Origin: Candidatus Moraniibacteriota bacterium
Lineage (GTDB): Bacteria > Patescibacteriota > Minisyncoccia > CAIUEV01 > JAHKAQ01
DNA: 39,099 nt
Reading direction: 5' to 3'
Assembly (NCBI GenBank): GCA_014729725.1
Contig: WJJL01000066.1
Span: 1 to 39,099 of the forward strand
The notes under the pieces are model-generated. The model ran no database searches. It was not told where the DNA came from and saw only the letters and a list, made by a program, of their open reading frames with translations. The translations under genes were made by a program, and so were the position numbers. Below are positions 24,475 through 32,827 of the stretch, in pieces (within the stretch, counting starts at the first letter, position 1; every line of letters starts with the position of its first letter).

Positions 24475-24863
24475 TTTAATATATTCAAATTTAGGAATTT
24501 CATTATGCTCAAAAACAGTTAAAAAATCAAGGGAATTTCTTTGTTGCTCGGTCCCCCATTTATAAATTTTACTCCTATTTTCAAAAAATACTTTTTTTCA
24601 AAAACCGGGTGTAAAATTAACAAAATACAGAAATTTAATTTCAAAAAAACAAAATTAAATCTAAATATTACAGTCAATATACACCAATAATTCCTAAATA
24701 TCTGAACCAAAAATTAATCAAGTTTTGTTTGAACCAGCTCTGGTTATAATCAATAATTAGGCCTATTTGCTTGGAATCTACCCTTTAGAATAAGAATCTT
24801 TGCCACCAGATATCTCTTTTTTAGGGGTGAAGGTAATCTGTTTTGTGATTTAAAGTGGTCAAA
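24475..24863. other. Intergenic region upstream of the PAS-GAF gene
   Basis: This 389-base spacer between two leftward genes holds the PAS-GAF gene promoter at its left end and a direct repeat of TTTTTGAAAA (around 24570-24600, minus strand). No gene remnant or terminator with a U-tract was seen. The 63-codon ORF listed here has no family features. Confidence 0.4.
24502..24530 (-). promoter_or_regulatory. Promoter of the PAS-GAF gene
   Basis: On the minus strand TTGATT-N17-CATAAT, with a predicted start near 24495, about 20 bases before the ATG at 24474. Confidence 0.55.
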
Positions 24864-26105
24864 TTATTCATTTAACGGTACTTTTACCATCCAGTAAACT
24901 TTCTCCTGTTCTTCTTGCTTAAAAGGACTGGGGGTGGGAGTAGAAACAGGATTTGACTCTTGCTGGCTTAAAGACGCGTTTTCGATTTCACCTTGCTGTT
25001 CTTCTTCTTCCTCCTCCTCCTCTTCTTTGGTTATGCTATATCCCACCAGCCAAGGATTTAATTCTTTAATTGCTTTTAGGTTGGAATTATTTTCTTTGGC
25101 CCATTCGGACAAGTTTACAATTTCTTCAACCTGAACTTCTATATATTTTGGAAAGCTGTAATAATCCTTTTTATCTAATCGATAGCCATATTTATTGGCA
25201 TTCTTCATCACTTCTTTTATGGCTAAAATTCTATAAATATATCTGGAAGTCTCCCTGTTTAAATAAAGGTCATAATAATTTTTCACTTCTTGCGTTTCCA
25301 AGCTTTTAGAGATATTACCTGGACCCGTATTGTAAGCGGCGGCGGCCAGAGTCCAGTTATCAAACCGATCATATAAATCCTCCAAATAGTCAAGAGCGGC
25401 ATCGGTTGCTTTTTTAAAATTTCTTCTCTCATCGATTTCATTATTAACAACCAAACCATATTTTTTCGCGGTGGAAGGAATAAATTGCCAGATTCCGGCT
25501 GCTCCTTTAGTGCTAATAGCATTATCCACCAAAGCGCTTTCGGCAACAGCCAAATATTTCAAATCCTCCGGCATCCCTCTTTTTTTTAACTGTTCTTCTA
25601 TATAAGGAAAGTATTTGCCTGATCTTTTTAAATATAAGATATTTTGATAATCATTATTGGAAACTATATGAAAATCTTTTTCCCAGTCCTGCCTTACATA
25701 AAACTTATCCAAAGGCGCCTTTTCTGCGCAAAAATTGATCTCTCCAGGGGCTTTTACTGCGATATTTGAATTTTTGTTATAAAATATATTCGATCCAAAA
25801 CCGCCTCTATCTTTTAAATAAAGTTCATAAGCCAAAAAACCGATCAAACCTAAAGATAACCCGGTGTAAATAATAAATAATAAAATGTTTATAAAATCAA
25901 ATTTCTTGTTTTTATTATTATTTTTCACAGGAGGCTTTATGTCCATATTCCTGTTGGATGTTTGCGGCGCAGCTGGATTGAAATTCTGGTTTTGAGTTTG
26001 ATTAAAGTCAGGATTTGAGTTTAAATTCTGATTTTGATCCGGAAAAGAATTCCGGTTTTGATCATCATTAAAAGGATTGGTTGGAAAATTATTCATAAAA
26101 ATCAT
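24864..26105 (-). CDS. Membrane-anchored lytic transglycosylase (MltD/SLT-like)
   Basis: This is a 413-residue wall-remodelling enzyme. Residues 1-65 are Asn/Gln/Pro-rich and cytoplasmic, followed by a membrane helix (about 72-94). The SLT domain (about 150-285) has the catalytic Glu in LKYLAVAESAL, the KGAAGIWQFIPSTAKKYGL motif and AAAAYNTGPGNI. It would cleave the glycan strand of peptidoglycan on the outside of the membrane. A region resembling part of a LysM domain follows (VNLSEWAKENNSNLKAIKELNP). An acidic run of nine Glu (in EEEEEEEEEQQ) and a Pro/Thr-rich tail come next. Start choice: ATG 26105, or the ATG three codons in (MNNFP). The 87-codon shadow ORF here is not real. Confidence 0.85.
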   Translation of the reverse strand: MIFMNNFPTNPFNDDQNRNSFPDQNQNLNSNPDFNQTQNQNFNPAAPQTSNRNMDIKPPVKNNNKNKKFDFINILLFIIYTGLSLGLIGFLAYELYLKDRGGFGSNIFYNKNSNIAVKAPGEINFCAEKAPLDKFYVRQDWEKDFHIVSNNDYQNILYLKRSGKYFPYIEEQLKKRGMPEDLKYLAVAESALVDNAISTKGAAGIWQFIPSTAKKYGLVVNNEIDERRNFKKATDAALDYLEDLYDRFDNWTLAAAAYNTGPGNISKSLETQEVKNYYDLYLNRETSRYIYRILAIKEVMKNANKYGYRLDKKDYYSFPKYIEVQVEEIVNLSEWAKENNSNLKAIKELNPWLVGYSITKEEEEEEEEEQQGEIENASLSQQESNPVSTPTPSPFKQEEQEKVYWMVKVPLNE

Positions 26106-26211
26106 TTAATTATTAATAAGTAGTGTAATTTACCCGGTAGCTAACCCTTGCCCCACCGGCTGGTGAGAAACAAGCAAAAAAAATAAACAATTAACAAGCC
26201 CTTATATCATA

Positions 26212-26895
26212 TTAAAAATTATGAATCTGGATTCCGTTTTTCTTATCGATCGTTATGAAATTGGAAGGAATATCCGTCCAGCAACCGCTGTTATAATAAG
26301 TGACTTTGCCCTTGCTTTTTTTCATCGCATAATGAGTGTGACCGCAAAAAACATAATCGCATCTGTATAGTCTGGCATAAATTAAGGCTGAGTCAGCGAC
26401 CTTTTGAGAGAGTCTTAACCAGCCTTTACTTTTGTTTTTAATAATAGAGGTAAGCCTTCGATTTTTCAAATCAAGAAGCTGGATAAAAAAGTACAAATAG
26501 GAAATAATAAAACTTAAAAAAGCGTTTTTAACCAAAAATCTGTCAAATTGATGACCATGAATGGCAATAAATTTTTTATTGTCAAATTTCCATTTATATT
26601 TCTTATAAACTTTTACACCCATTAACAAGGCGGCGATTTTAATCAAACCCAGATCGTGATTGCCTTGAATCCATTTGATTTTAACTTTGGAAGACTGCCT
26701 CCCAATATAAGCCAACACCTCCCAATGATCCCGAGCCAAGTCGGTAAAATCCAGACTGTCGAAAATATCGCCCAATAAAATCAGTTTTTTATAAGAATAA
26801 CTTTCCAGCATCTTTTTAATCGCCTTGGCGCGACAGATCTTACTTCCCAAGTGAAGATCGGATACAATAATTGTATGAGTGGAAATTTTACCCAT
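26212..26895 (-). CDS. LpxH-like metallophosphoesterase
   Basis: This 227-residue calcineurin-like phosphoesterase has the five metal-site motifs in order: SDLHLGS (13-19), LLGDIFDSLDF (about 40-50), GNHD (about 79-82), HGHQFDR and CGHTHYA. This pattern is that of UDP-2,3-diacylglucosamine hydrolases. CPR cells usually lack a lipid A pathway, so the true substrate is uncertain and the symbol lpxH is not given. It is transcribed from TTGAAT-N17-TATAGT directly upstream, with a leader of only about 12 bases. Confidence 0.85.
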   Translation of the reverse strand: MGKISTHTIIVSDLHLGSKICRAKAIKKMLESYSYKKLILLGDIFDSLDFTDLARDHWEVLAYIGRQSSKVKIKWIQGNHDLGLIKIAALLMGVKVYKKYKWKFDNKKFIAIHGHQFDRFLVKNAFLSFIISYLYFFIQLLDLKNRRLTSIIKNKSKGWLRLSQKVADSALIYARLYRCDYVFCGHTHYAMKKSKGKVTYYNSGCWTDIPSNFITIDKKNGIQIHNF

Positions 26896-26913
26896 TTTAT
26901 TTTTTTAAAAAAT

Positions 26914-26942
26914 ACTATATAGTAAAAGCGGGTTTAATTCAA
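26914..26942 (-). promoter_or_regulatory. Promoter of the LpxH-like gene
   Basis: On the minus strand TTGAAT-N17-TATAGT lies 19 bases from the start codon at 26895. The implied 5' leader is about 12 bases, too short for a Shine-Dalgarno site. Confidence 0.65.
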
Positions 26943-26971
26943 CTTTTTAATAAAAATATTTTTTCTATATG

Positions 26972-26999
26972 TTGAAATAGGCACTGTTTATTTTATAAT
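26972..26999 (+). promoter_or_regulatory. Promoter of the ZIP transporter operon
   Basis: On the plus strand TTGAAA-N16-TATAAT. The predicted start near 27006 leaves about 17 bases before the ATG. It is divergent from the LpxH-like gene promoter. Confidence 0.7.
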
Positions 27000-27022
27000 A
27001 TCAGATTGTTTTAAAAATATAA

Positions 27023-27763
27023 ATGACTGTTTTTTTTCAAATTATCTTTGCCAGCCTTGGAATCAGCTTCATCTCCTTGATCGGAATCGCCTTTTTTTAT
27101 ATAAACCCCAAAAAAACCGAAAAAATTCTCTACTATCTGGTGGCCTTTTCAGCCGGCGTTCTTTTGGGAAGCGCTTTCTTGCATCTACTTCCTGAGGCTT
27201 CCAAAAATTCACAACCAGAAACTCTTTACTCCAATATTCTACTTTCCTTTATTTTTTATTTTATTTTGGAAAAATTGATTTTATGGAGACACTGCCACAA
27301 AAAGAATTGTAAAGTTCATTCTTTTGGCTATATGAATTTAATCGGGGATGGAATTCATAATTTTTTAGATGGTTTTATCATAGCCTCAGCCTATTTAGCC
27401 GACACTTCGCTTGGAATAATTACCACCCTTGCCGTTTTGTTTCACGAAATTCCCCAAGAAATCTCCGATTTTGGAGTTTTGGTTCACAGTGGTTTTAAAA
27501 AAAATAAAGCTTTAATGGTTAATTTTCTAATAGCTCTCACCATAACCGTGGGAGCTGTTTTCGGATTTTTTGCTATAAACAAAAGCCAACAGATTCTTGG
27601 TTTAATATTTCCGTTGGCTATTGGCGGTTTTTTATATATCGCTATGTCAGATTTAATTCCGGAAATCAGAAATGAAAAAAGCTTTAAAAAATCAAGTATT
27701 ATCTTTTTATTTTTCATTTTGGGAATCGGTTTAACTTATCTTGGAAAAATTTTTGAAATTTAA
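27023..27763 (+). CDS. ZIP-family divalent metal transporter
   Basis: This is a 246-residue membrane protein with about eight hydrophobic helices, of the ZIP (SLC39) family, which takes up zinc, iron or manganese. Metal-binding signs are FLHLLPEA in the second helix, GDGIHNFLDGFIIASAYL in helix IV and LFHEIPQEISDFGVL in helix V. A His/Lys/Cys cytoplasmic loop (WRHCHKKNCKVHSFG) may bind metal. The metal specificity cannot be read from sequence. It is first in an operon with nnr, 13 bases apart. Confidence 0.9.
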   Translation: MTVFFQIIFASLGISFISLIGIAFFYINPKKTEKILYYLVAFSAGVLLGSAFLHLLPEASKNSQPETLYSNILLSFIFYFILEKLILWRHCHKKNCKVHSFGYMNLIGDGIHNFLDGFIIASAYLADTSLGIITTLAVLFHEIPQEISDFGVLVHSGFKKNKALMVNFLIALTITVGAVFGFFAINKSQQILGLIFPLAIGGFLYIAMSDLIPEIRNEKSFKKSSIIFLFFILGIGLTYLGKIFEI

Positions 27764-27776
27764 GTAAAATTTTAAT

Positions 27777-29129
27777 ATGAAAGACTCGGTGAAAAAATCA
27801 AAAATACTGGATATTAACGCCGCTTATTACGGTTATCCTATGGAAAAATTAATGGAACAAGCCGCAAAAGGAATTGCCGAAATTATCGAAAAAAAATTCA
27901 AACCTCCTAAAAAAATTGCTTTTTTTTGCGGACCTGGAAATAACGGGGGCGACGGTTTTGCAGCTGCCAGATACTTAGACAAAAAATATTCAATTAAGGT
28001 TTATTTGACTCATCCTAAACAAAAAATTAAAACCCAAGAGGCAAAAATCAATTATAAAAAATTCCAAGGCTTTAAACAGGACAATGTGGACCCAAAAAAT
28101 ATTCCAGCAGATTTTGACATTATTGTGGAATGTCTTTTAGGAACAGGAATTAAGGGAAAATTAAAATCCCCTTATTCTGAAATAATCAAAAAGCTAAATC
28201 AATTAAAGGCTAAAAAAATCAGTATTGATGTCCCTGCTCCCGGTTTTAATTGGGATTTAAACATATCTTTAATGACTGCCAAAACTCCTGATTCTTTAGT
28301 GGTTGATCTAAAAATCCCTCCAAAAATTAAAAATAAAATCGGACCCGGCGAAGTAAAAACCTTGACCAAACCAGAGAAAAAAAGCCATAAAGGCCAAAAT
28401 GGAGAAATTTTAGTAATAGCTGGGGGGGAAAAATATCACGGCGCGGCTCTGCTTTGCCTTAAAACCGCTTCCAAAATAGCAGATCTGGTTTATTTTTACT
28501 CAAATTCTTTTAGCAAAGAACTTTTAAATAAAGTCAAAACAAAGCTTTTTGAATTTATCGCAATCCAAAATAAAGAATTAGACAAAACCCTAAATCGTGT
28601 TGATTCAATCTTGATCGGACCGGGTTTGGACAGAACCAAAGAAAATAAGCTGCTTATCAATAAAACTCTTGAAAATTACAAAAGCAAAAAAATAATCTTG
28701 GACGCTGAGGCCTTAAAAATGCTTTCCAAAAAAAAGCTTCATAAAAATTGCGTCTTAACTCCCCACGCCAAAGAGTTTGAAAATCTTTTTTCCCAAAAAG
28801 CCAACAAAAACAACTGTTTTAAAATGGCTAAAAAATTTGATTGTGTTATAATTTTAAAAGGTAAAATTGATTATGTAGCCAACAAAAAAAATATAAAAGA
28901 AAATCATAAAGGTAATGCCGGTATGACTAAAGGCGGAACCGGAGATGTGTTGGCCGGGTTAATAGCGGCTTTTTGTTCCGGAAATGATCCTTTTTATGCC
29001 GCCTGTGCCGCGGTTTTCGTAAACGGGCTTGCCGGCGACAGATTAAAGGAAAAAGTTTCCTATTATTACAATGCTTCAGATTTAATTCAAGAAATTCCAA
29101 AAACAATAAAATATTGCAAAAATTTATAA
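27777..29129 (+). CDS. nnr: Bifunctional NAD(P)H-hydrate repair enzyme Nnr
   Basis: This is a 450-residue fusion of an epimerase and a dehydratase that repairs damaged NADHX/NADPHX. The N-terminal YjeF_N half has CGPGNNGGDGFAAARYL (about 51-67), the ECLLGTGI strand and the conserved Asp in ISIDVPAPG. The C-terminal kinase-like dehydratase half (about 205-450) has GEILVIAGG, LIGPGLDR and the catalytic NAGMTKGGTGDVLAG motif (near 380-394). Between the halves is a shortened linker. It is co-transcribed with the ZIP gene and ends with TAA. The context gives no special regulation. Confidence 0.93.
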   Translation: MKDSVKKSKILDINAAYYGYPMEKLMEQAAKGIAEIIEKKFKPPKKIAFFCGPGNNGGDGFAAARYLDKKYSIKVYLTHPKQKIKTQEAKINYKKFQGFKQDNVDPKNIPADFDIIVECLLGTGIKGKLKSPYSEIIKKLNQLKAKKISIDVPAPGFNWDLNISLMTAKTPDSLVVDLKIPPKIKNKIGPGEVKTLTKPEKKSHKGQNGEILVIAGGEKYHGAALLCLKTASKIADLVYFYSNSFSKELLNKVKTKLFEFIAIQNKELDKTLNRVDSILIGPGLDRTKENKLLINKTLENYKSKKIILDAEALKMLSKKKLHKNCVLTPHAKEFENLFSQKANKNNCFKMAKKFDCVIILKGKIDYVANKKNIKENHKGNAGMTKGGTGDVLAGLIAAFCSGNDPFYAACAAVFVNGLAGDRLKEKVSYYYNASDLIQEIPKTIKYCKNL

Positions 29130-29277
29130 AACTTTCTTGAATCAAAAACAAAAATGACAAACAATTTTAAAAAATAGTCGCAATTGACTTTAAGATATTG
29201 ATTTTATTTAATCCCAACAATGATGATCATCATCCACTAACCATTAATTTTAACTAAATTTAGCCCAAAATAGAAAA

Positions 29278-29901
29278 ATGAAAACCAAATTAACCCAAAA
29301 ACAATACAACGATGCTTATAAAAAATTAATCAAAAAATCCGAATTGGATGTTGATTTTTTTGTTTTGACTTTTAGCGCCGCTATGATTTGCATCTTAGGA
29401 CTTCAGGTAAACAGTTTGGGGATTATAATCGGAGCTATGATAATTTCGCCCCTACTTTATCCTATTATCGCCATTCCGGCTTCGATCTTAAAAAAAGATT
29501 ATAAAAACCTTGCAAATATAATCCTGTTTTTTCTGATATGCTCGACAATTGTATTACTAATTTCTGCATTTGTGGGTTTTCTTTTTCCGGTTAAGAATTT
29601 TGATCTTTTCTTTACCAACGAAATTAATCCTTACAAACTGTTTTATTTTTTTATCGCGATTTTTTCCGGATTGGTAGCCAGCTTTAGTTTTTTCTGGCCC
29701 AAAGCCCAAGAAGCTTTAACCGGAATCGCAATTTCCATTACCATTCTCCCCCCTATTTGTATGCTTGGAGTTTCGCTTACCAATAACAATCTTTTCTTTT
29801 ATCCTACTTTGGATATTGCTTTATTAAACATTTCAGGCATCATTCTGGGATCTTTCATTACTTTAATCAGTTTTAGGTTGGCAAATAAAAAAATCAGATA
29901 A
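29278..29901 (+). CDS. DUF389-family membrane protein
   Basis: This is a 207-residue protein with about five or six membrane helices. The stretch NSLGIIIGAMIISPLLYPII (about 46-65) and FSGLVASFSFFWPKAQEALTGIAI with ITILPPICMLGV are marks of DUF389 (TIGR00341-like) proteins, whose function is unknown. The N-terminal cytoplasmic part is short compared with longer family members. It follows nnr by 148 bases on the same strand and could be on the same transcript or its own. Confidence 0.8.
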   Translation: MKTKLTQKQYNDAYKKLIKKSELDVDFFVLTFSAAMICILGLQVNSLGIIIGAMIISPLLYPIIAIPASILKKDYKNLANIILFFLICSTIVLLISAFVGFLFPVKNFDLFFTNEINPYKLFYFFIAIFSGLVASFSFFWPKAQEALTGIAISITILPPICMLGVSLTNNNLFFYPTLDIALLNISGIILGSFITLISFRLANKKIR

Positions 29902-29937
29902 AAAACCAAACCAGTAAAGGAGCCTTGAAAAAACATC

Positions 29938-30345
29938 CTAATCGATTAAATCATTGCCTTTTAGGTAATTCAAGATTATTTTATCCACCGCAGGGCAATT
30001 TTTATGATAAACATAGTTATGTTTTAAATAATTCAATTCAGCGATTTCATTATCCTGTTTTATTTTACCCTTAAAATCAGCTCTAAAACATTTCATTTGC
30101 ACTTCAGTACCTTTGGGTTTATTGTAAGCTTGAGCGCGAAAAGTTTGCATATATTCAATGGAGTCGGGAATCAGATCGACTTGCAATTCCTCTTTTACTT
30201 CTCTGATTAGCGCTTGTTTATCGCTTTCCCCTGTCTCTCTTTTGCCGCCAGGAACATAAAAAGCAGCTTTACCTTTAGTTCTTGCTCCCAAAACTTTTCT
30301 GTTTTTTATGTGAATCCAGGCTAATTTGTCGATTATTTTACTCAT
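29938..30345 (-). CDS. Nudix hydrolase
   Basis: This is a Nudix-fold pyrophosphohydrolase. The Nudix box reads GGKRETGESDKQALIREVKEELQV (about residues 34-57 of this start), matching G-x5-E-x7-R-E-U-x-E-E-x-G-U with Gln-Val at the end. It is most like small MutT-type enzymes, with unknown nucleotide substrate. The track starts at a TTG at 30366, but the ATG at 30345 lies one base past the SpeD stop and leaves a normal N-terminus, so I prefer it. It is translationally coupled to speD. Confidence 0.85.
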   Translation of the reverse strand: MSKIIDKLAWIHIKNRKVLGARTKGKAAFYVPGGKRETGESDKQALIREVKEELQVDLIPDSIEYMQTFRAQAYNKPKGTEVQMKCFRADFKGKIKQDNEIAELNYLKHNYVYHKNCPAVDKIILNYLKGNDLID

Positions 30346-30346
30346 T

Positions 30347-30724
30347 TTACCCGTTATTTTTATCAATAAAAGAAAAACCTCTTTTGATTTTCTTTAATTT
30401 TATCTCCTTATGATTAATAGATTCTATTATGTTTTGAAAAATTCTTTTAGTTTCTTTTTTTCCGCTGCAAGTAAAAACATCAAAAGCGGCGTATTTTTTT
30501 TCCGGCCAGGTATGCACCGATATATGAGAAGCGGACAAGAGAACATAGCCGGTAACCCCTTGAGGATTGAATTTATAAAAATGTTTTTTTAAAATCCCGG
30601 CACTGGATTTTTCCAAACTTTTTTTAAAAACTTTTTTTAAAAATTCAATATCGTCTATTTCTTTTTGCCGGCAGCCGAAAAGCTCAAAAATAAAATGAAG
30701 TCCGTTGGGTTGACTGTTTTTCAT
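30347..30724 (-). CDS. speD: S-adenosylmethionine decarboxylase-family pyruvoyl enzyme (SpeD)
   Basis: This is a 125-residue proenzyme of the short bacterial/archaeal SpeD class. The processing site is in LLSASHISVHTWPE: the pyruvoyl-forming Ser is residue 66, His is 71 and Cys is 86 (VFTCSG). The residue before the Ser is Ala, not the usual Glu (the E-S-H motif of T. maritima-type enzymes). SpeD normally makes decarboxylated AdoMet for spermidine; no speE or other polyamine gene is here. SpeD relatives that act as ornithine or arginine decarboxylases have been reported, so the reaction is open. It is first in a small operon with a Nudix hydrolase. Confidence 0.88.
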   Translation of the reverse strand: MKNSQPNGLHFIFELFGCRQKEIDDIEFLKKVFKKSLEKSSAGILKKHFYKFNPQGVTGYVLLSASHISVHTWPEKKYAAFDVFTCSGKKETKRIFQNIIESINHKEIKLKKIKRGFSFIDKNNG

Positions 30725-30756
30725 ATTAAGTTAATTAAGGAAAAAAGTTTAAATTC

Positions 30757-30784
30757 ATTGTACAAGATTTCTCTTTTTTTACAA
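30757..30784 (-). promoter_or_regulatory. Promoter of speD
   Basis: On the minus strand TTGTAA-N16-TACAAT. The predicted start near 30750 leaves a leader of about 25 bases before the ATG at 30724. Confidence 0.6.
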
Positions 30785-30828
30785 TAAAGAACCTTTAAAA
30801 ATGGTTTATTTTAAAAGAATCTTCAATC

Positions 30829-31488
30829 TTAGGGTTCTATTTTATTAAACTTATCTCGTCCGATTAAAAGAGCCGCGATCAACAGCAACCCCAAAACAAA
30901 AACAGCCGGTAGAGGCTGGATAGTGAAATAATCGACCAGCATCCTTCTTAATAGCTCTATGCTGTAATAAAGCGGATTAACCAAAGCGGTTTTTTGCAAA
31001 ATCTCCGGTAATTGAGAAACCGGGAACAAGGAGCCCAACAAAAAGAAAAGCGGCATATTAACAAAACTCATAACCGCCGGAAAAGCCTTTAACTTTTAAC
31101 TTTCTTTTTTTCCATAAACCGAACTGCTTTAAAAGTTTTTTAATTTTGGGACAGTATTGTTTTTTTGCCAAACCATACAAAACCGCGTGGAACTGCATAC
31201 TTTCCCAGGCCGTTAAGTCCCCGTCCAAACTCGGGTCCTGAAAAATTATGCCAAAGGATTTTCTAACCTTATGAGCCTCTTTTTTAACCGAAAAACCGTT
31301 GATTTTAATTTGGCCGCTGTCGGGTTTGAGAATGGTGGTAAGTATTTTTATCGTGGTGATTTACCGGCCCCGTTGGGCCCCAAAAAGCCAAATATCTCTC
31401 CTTTTTTGACATTAAAGGAAATGTCGTTTACGGCTTTATATTTTTAAAGCTTTTTTTTCAAATTTTTAATCTTGATAATGTTTTGCAT
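30829..31488 (-). pseudogene. Decayed ABC transporter: ATPase N-terminal half fused to permease C-terminal end
   Basis: Read on the minus strand from the ATG at 31488 this is an ABC ATPase of the drug/antibiotic exporter type: IIKIKNLKKKL, a TAA stop (31444-31446), then [20 protein letters not shown] and NGAGKS. A missing base at the Walker A Ser (about 31355-31362) shifts the frame. The rest (ILTTILKPDSGQIKINGF ... GIIFQDPSLDGDL) is readable in the next frame and ends at the signature FSGG. The sequence then joins, within GGCGGTTATGAG, an ABC-2 permease C-terminus (SFVNMPLFFLLGSLFPVSQL), the 80-residue ORF at 30829-31071. The Walker B, D-loop and most of the permease are gone. The gene pair is therefore dead. 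Confidence 0.85.
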
Positions 31489-31537
31489 AAAAGGGTTGTT
31501 TTTGGGAGGATTTGATCTTTAATGTTAGTGCTTTTTG

Positions 31538-31861
31538 CTAATTAATCCAAGCTCTTTTTTTATTCTTTTGCTCTTTTCTTCGAAAAGCTTTTTCCAAATC
31601 GATCTCAAATTGATTAGCTAAATCGAGTAAATAAATAAGCACATCAGCGAATTCGTCTGAAAGTTTAAACTTTTTAGTCCGGCTGTTCTTTTCTTGATAC
31701 AAATTTTTATAGTTTCGAATTGCTTTGGCCAGTTCCCCCACTTCCTCTGAAAAAAGCAAAAAGGTTTCCAGTTTATTGTTAGTAAATCCCCTTTCTTTAA
31801 CCATTTCTTTAACATAGTTTTGAAAATCTTGAAGTTTGGGGTTGGGTTTGAGTTTGGGCAT
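31538..31861 (-). CDS. MazG-like nucleotide pyrophosphohydrolase
   Basis: This 107-residue all-alpha NTP pyrophosphatase is of the MazG/dUTPase-like family. It has the metal ligands EEVGELAKAI (about 39-48) and DEFADVLIYLLDLA (about 69-82), the E-x-x-E and E-x-x-D sets. Enzymes of this family hydrolyse noncanonical or excess dNTPs. The substrate is not defined by the sequence. It lies 50 bases upstream of the dead ABC transporter on the same strand. The region before it is a 525-base spacer. Confidence 0.85.
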   Translation of the reverse strand: MPKLKPNPKLQDFQNYVKEMVKERGFTNNKLETFLLFSEEVGELAKAIRNYKNLYQEKNSRTKKFKLSDEFADVLIYLLDLANQFEIDLEKAFRRKEQKNKKRAWIN

Positions 31862-32386
31862 TGGTGAAATTAAAATATTAAAGTTTATAAAAATTGCGAT
31901 AATTAATTATTTTTATTGAGATTTTTCAATAAACCTCTTGCAAGATAAATTTTCGTTGTAAAATTTTTAGATTTTGTGATAAATTTTTTAAATAATTCTT
32001 AAAATCTAGCCATAGCTACAATGATAAAATTTTTTAAAAATTTAGCCAAGAGATTAAAGTCCTAATAAATTAATTTATTTTGTAAGAGTTTTAATATTAA
32101 CAAACAGTCTCGAGCTTGACAAATAAAAACAGAAGTGAGTTTGCTAAAAATTATATCCAATTCAAATTAATCTTTATGATAAACCAAAAAACTAAATAAT
32201 AAAACTTTATTACCCCCCCCCCCTTTTTTTTTCGTATCTTTTTTCAACTGGTTATATGTTTTGTTTACAATCAATTTAAGCAAAAATTTTTCTTTTTTTA
32301 TCAGATTTGTTCTCTATTTAAAATAACTGTACTTAGGTTAAATAAAAAAGCTTATTCATAGAATTTTAATTATCCGATATTTTTTA
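31862..32386. other. Long spacer between Nudix and MazG-like genes
   Basis: This 525-base AT-rich stretch has no gene I can support. The only striking feature is an 11-base C run directly followed by a 9-base T run (about 32213-32232). A TTGACA on the plus strand near 32115 lacks a matching -10. TTGAAA-N17-TTAATT (minus strand, near 31902-31930) is a weak possible promoter for the MazG-like gene. Confidence 0.45.
32213..32232. repeat. C11-T9 homopolymer tract
   Basis: A run of 11 C followed by 9 T sits in non-coding DNA. GC-homopolymers of this length are rare in such AT-rich DNA and are prone to slippage. It could be a length-variable site or a sequencing or assembly weak point. Confidence 0.7.
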
Positions 32387-32827
32387 TTAACCCTGCCTTC
32401 CCCATCCAAATTCACAATAAAAAAACCGGTCTTGATAATTTCGAATAGCTTTTTTAATATAAGGAATTGTATTTTCAGGAAGAAGGTTTATGTCAAACCA
32501 ACTCAAATCGTCACATTTGTTTTTTTCCATAATTCTCGGTTCTCCTTTCCACGCTTTTGCGCTAAGAAAAAAATCAATCCTTTCATCTTGTGCCTTTCGA
32601 TTCATAACCTGCACTACCTCCAGGCTATTTGGAGAAATAATGATCCCCGCTTCTTCCATAGCTTCTCTGGCCATAGCTTGACTTACACTCTCGCCCGGGT
32701 CAACATGGCCGGCCACCACACTATAGTTACCATCCTCATAGCCGGTATTAAACCTTCGCAACATTAAAATTTGATTGTCTTTTATCAAAAAAAGATGCAC
32801 CGCGGTTAAAAGTTTATTTTTGGGCAT
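32387..32827 (-). CDS. Nudix hydrolase (second copy)
   Basis: This is a 146-residue Nudix hydrolase with the box GHVDPGESVSQAMAREAMEEAG (about 40-61) and the N-terminal strand HLFLIKDNQILMLRR. It resembles the MutT-like group that cleans oxidised or other nucleotides; the substrate is unknown. It is distinct from the Nudix protein at 29938 in both length and sequence. It starts directly with MPKNK and has no Shine-Dalgarno site. Its upstream region carries an extended -10 (TGATTATAAT, near 32926-32937). Confidence 0.88.
   Translation of the reverse strand: MPKNKLLTAVHLFLIKDNQILMLRRFNTGYEDGNYSVVAGHVDPGESVSQAMAREAMEEAGIIISPNSLEVVQVMNRKAQDERIDFFLSAKAWKGEPRIMEKNKCDDLSWFDINLLPENTIPYIKKAIRNYQDRFFYCEFGWGRQG

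Noticed and set aside
25283-25546. 87-codon ORF inside the lytic transglycosylase gene
   Set aside because: It is a same-strand frame-shifted shadow of the SLT domain.
26148-26166. GC-rich imperfect palindrome CCCCACCGGCTGGTGAG
   Set aside because: It has no U-tract in either direction; a terminator for the LpxH-like gene cannot be claimed from it.
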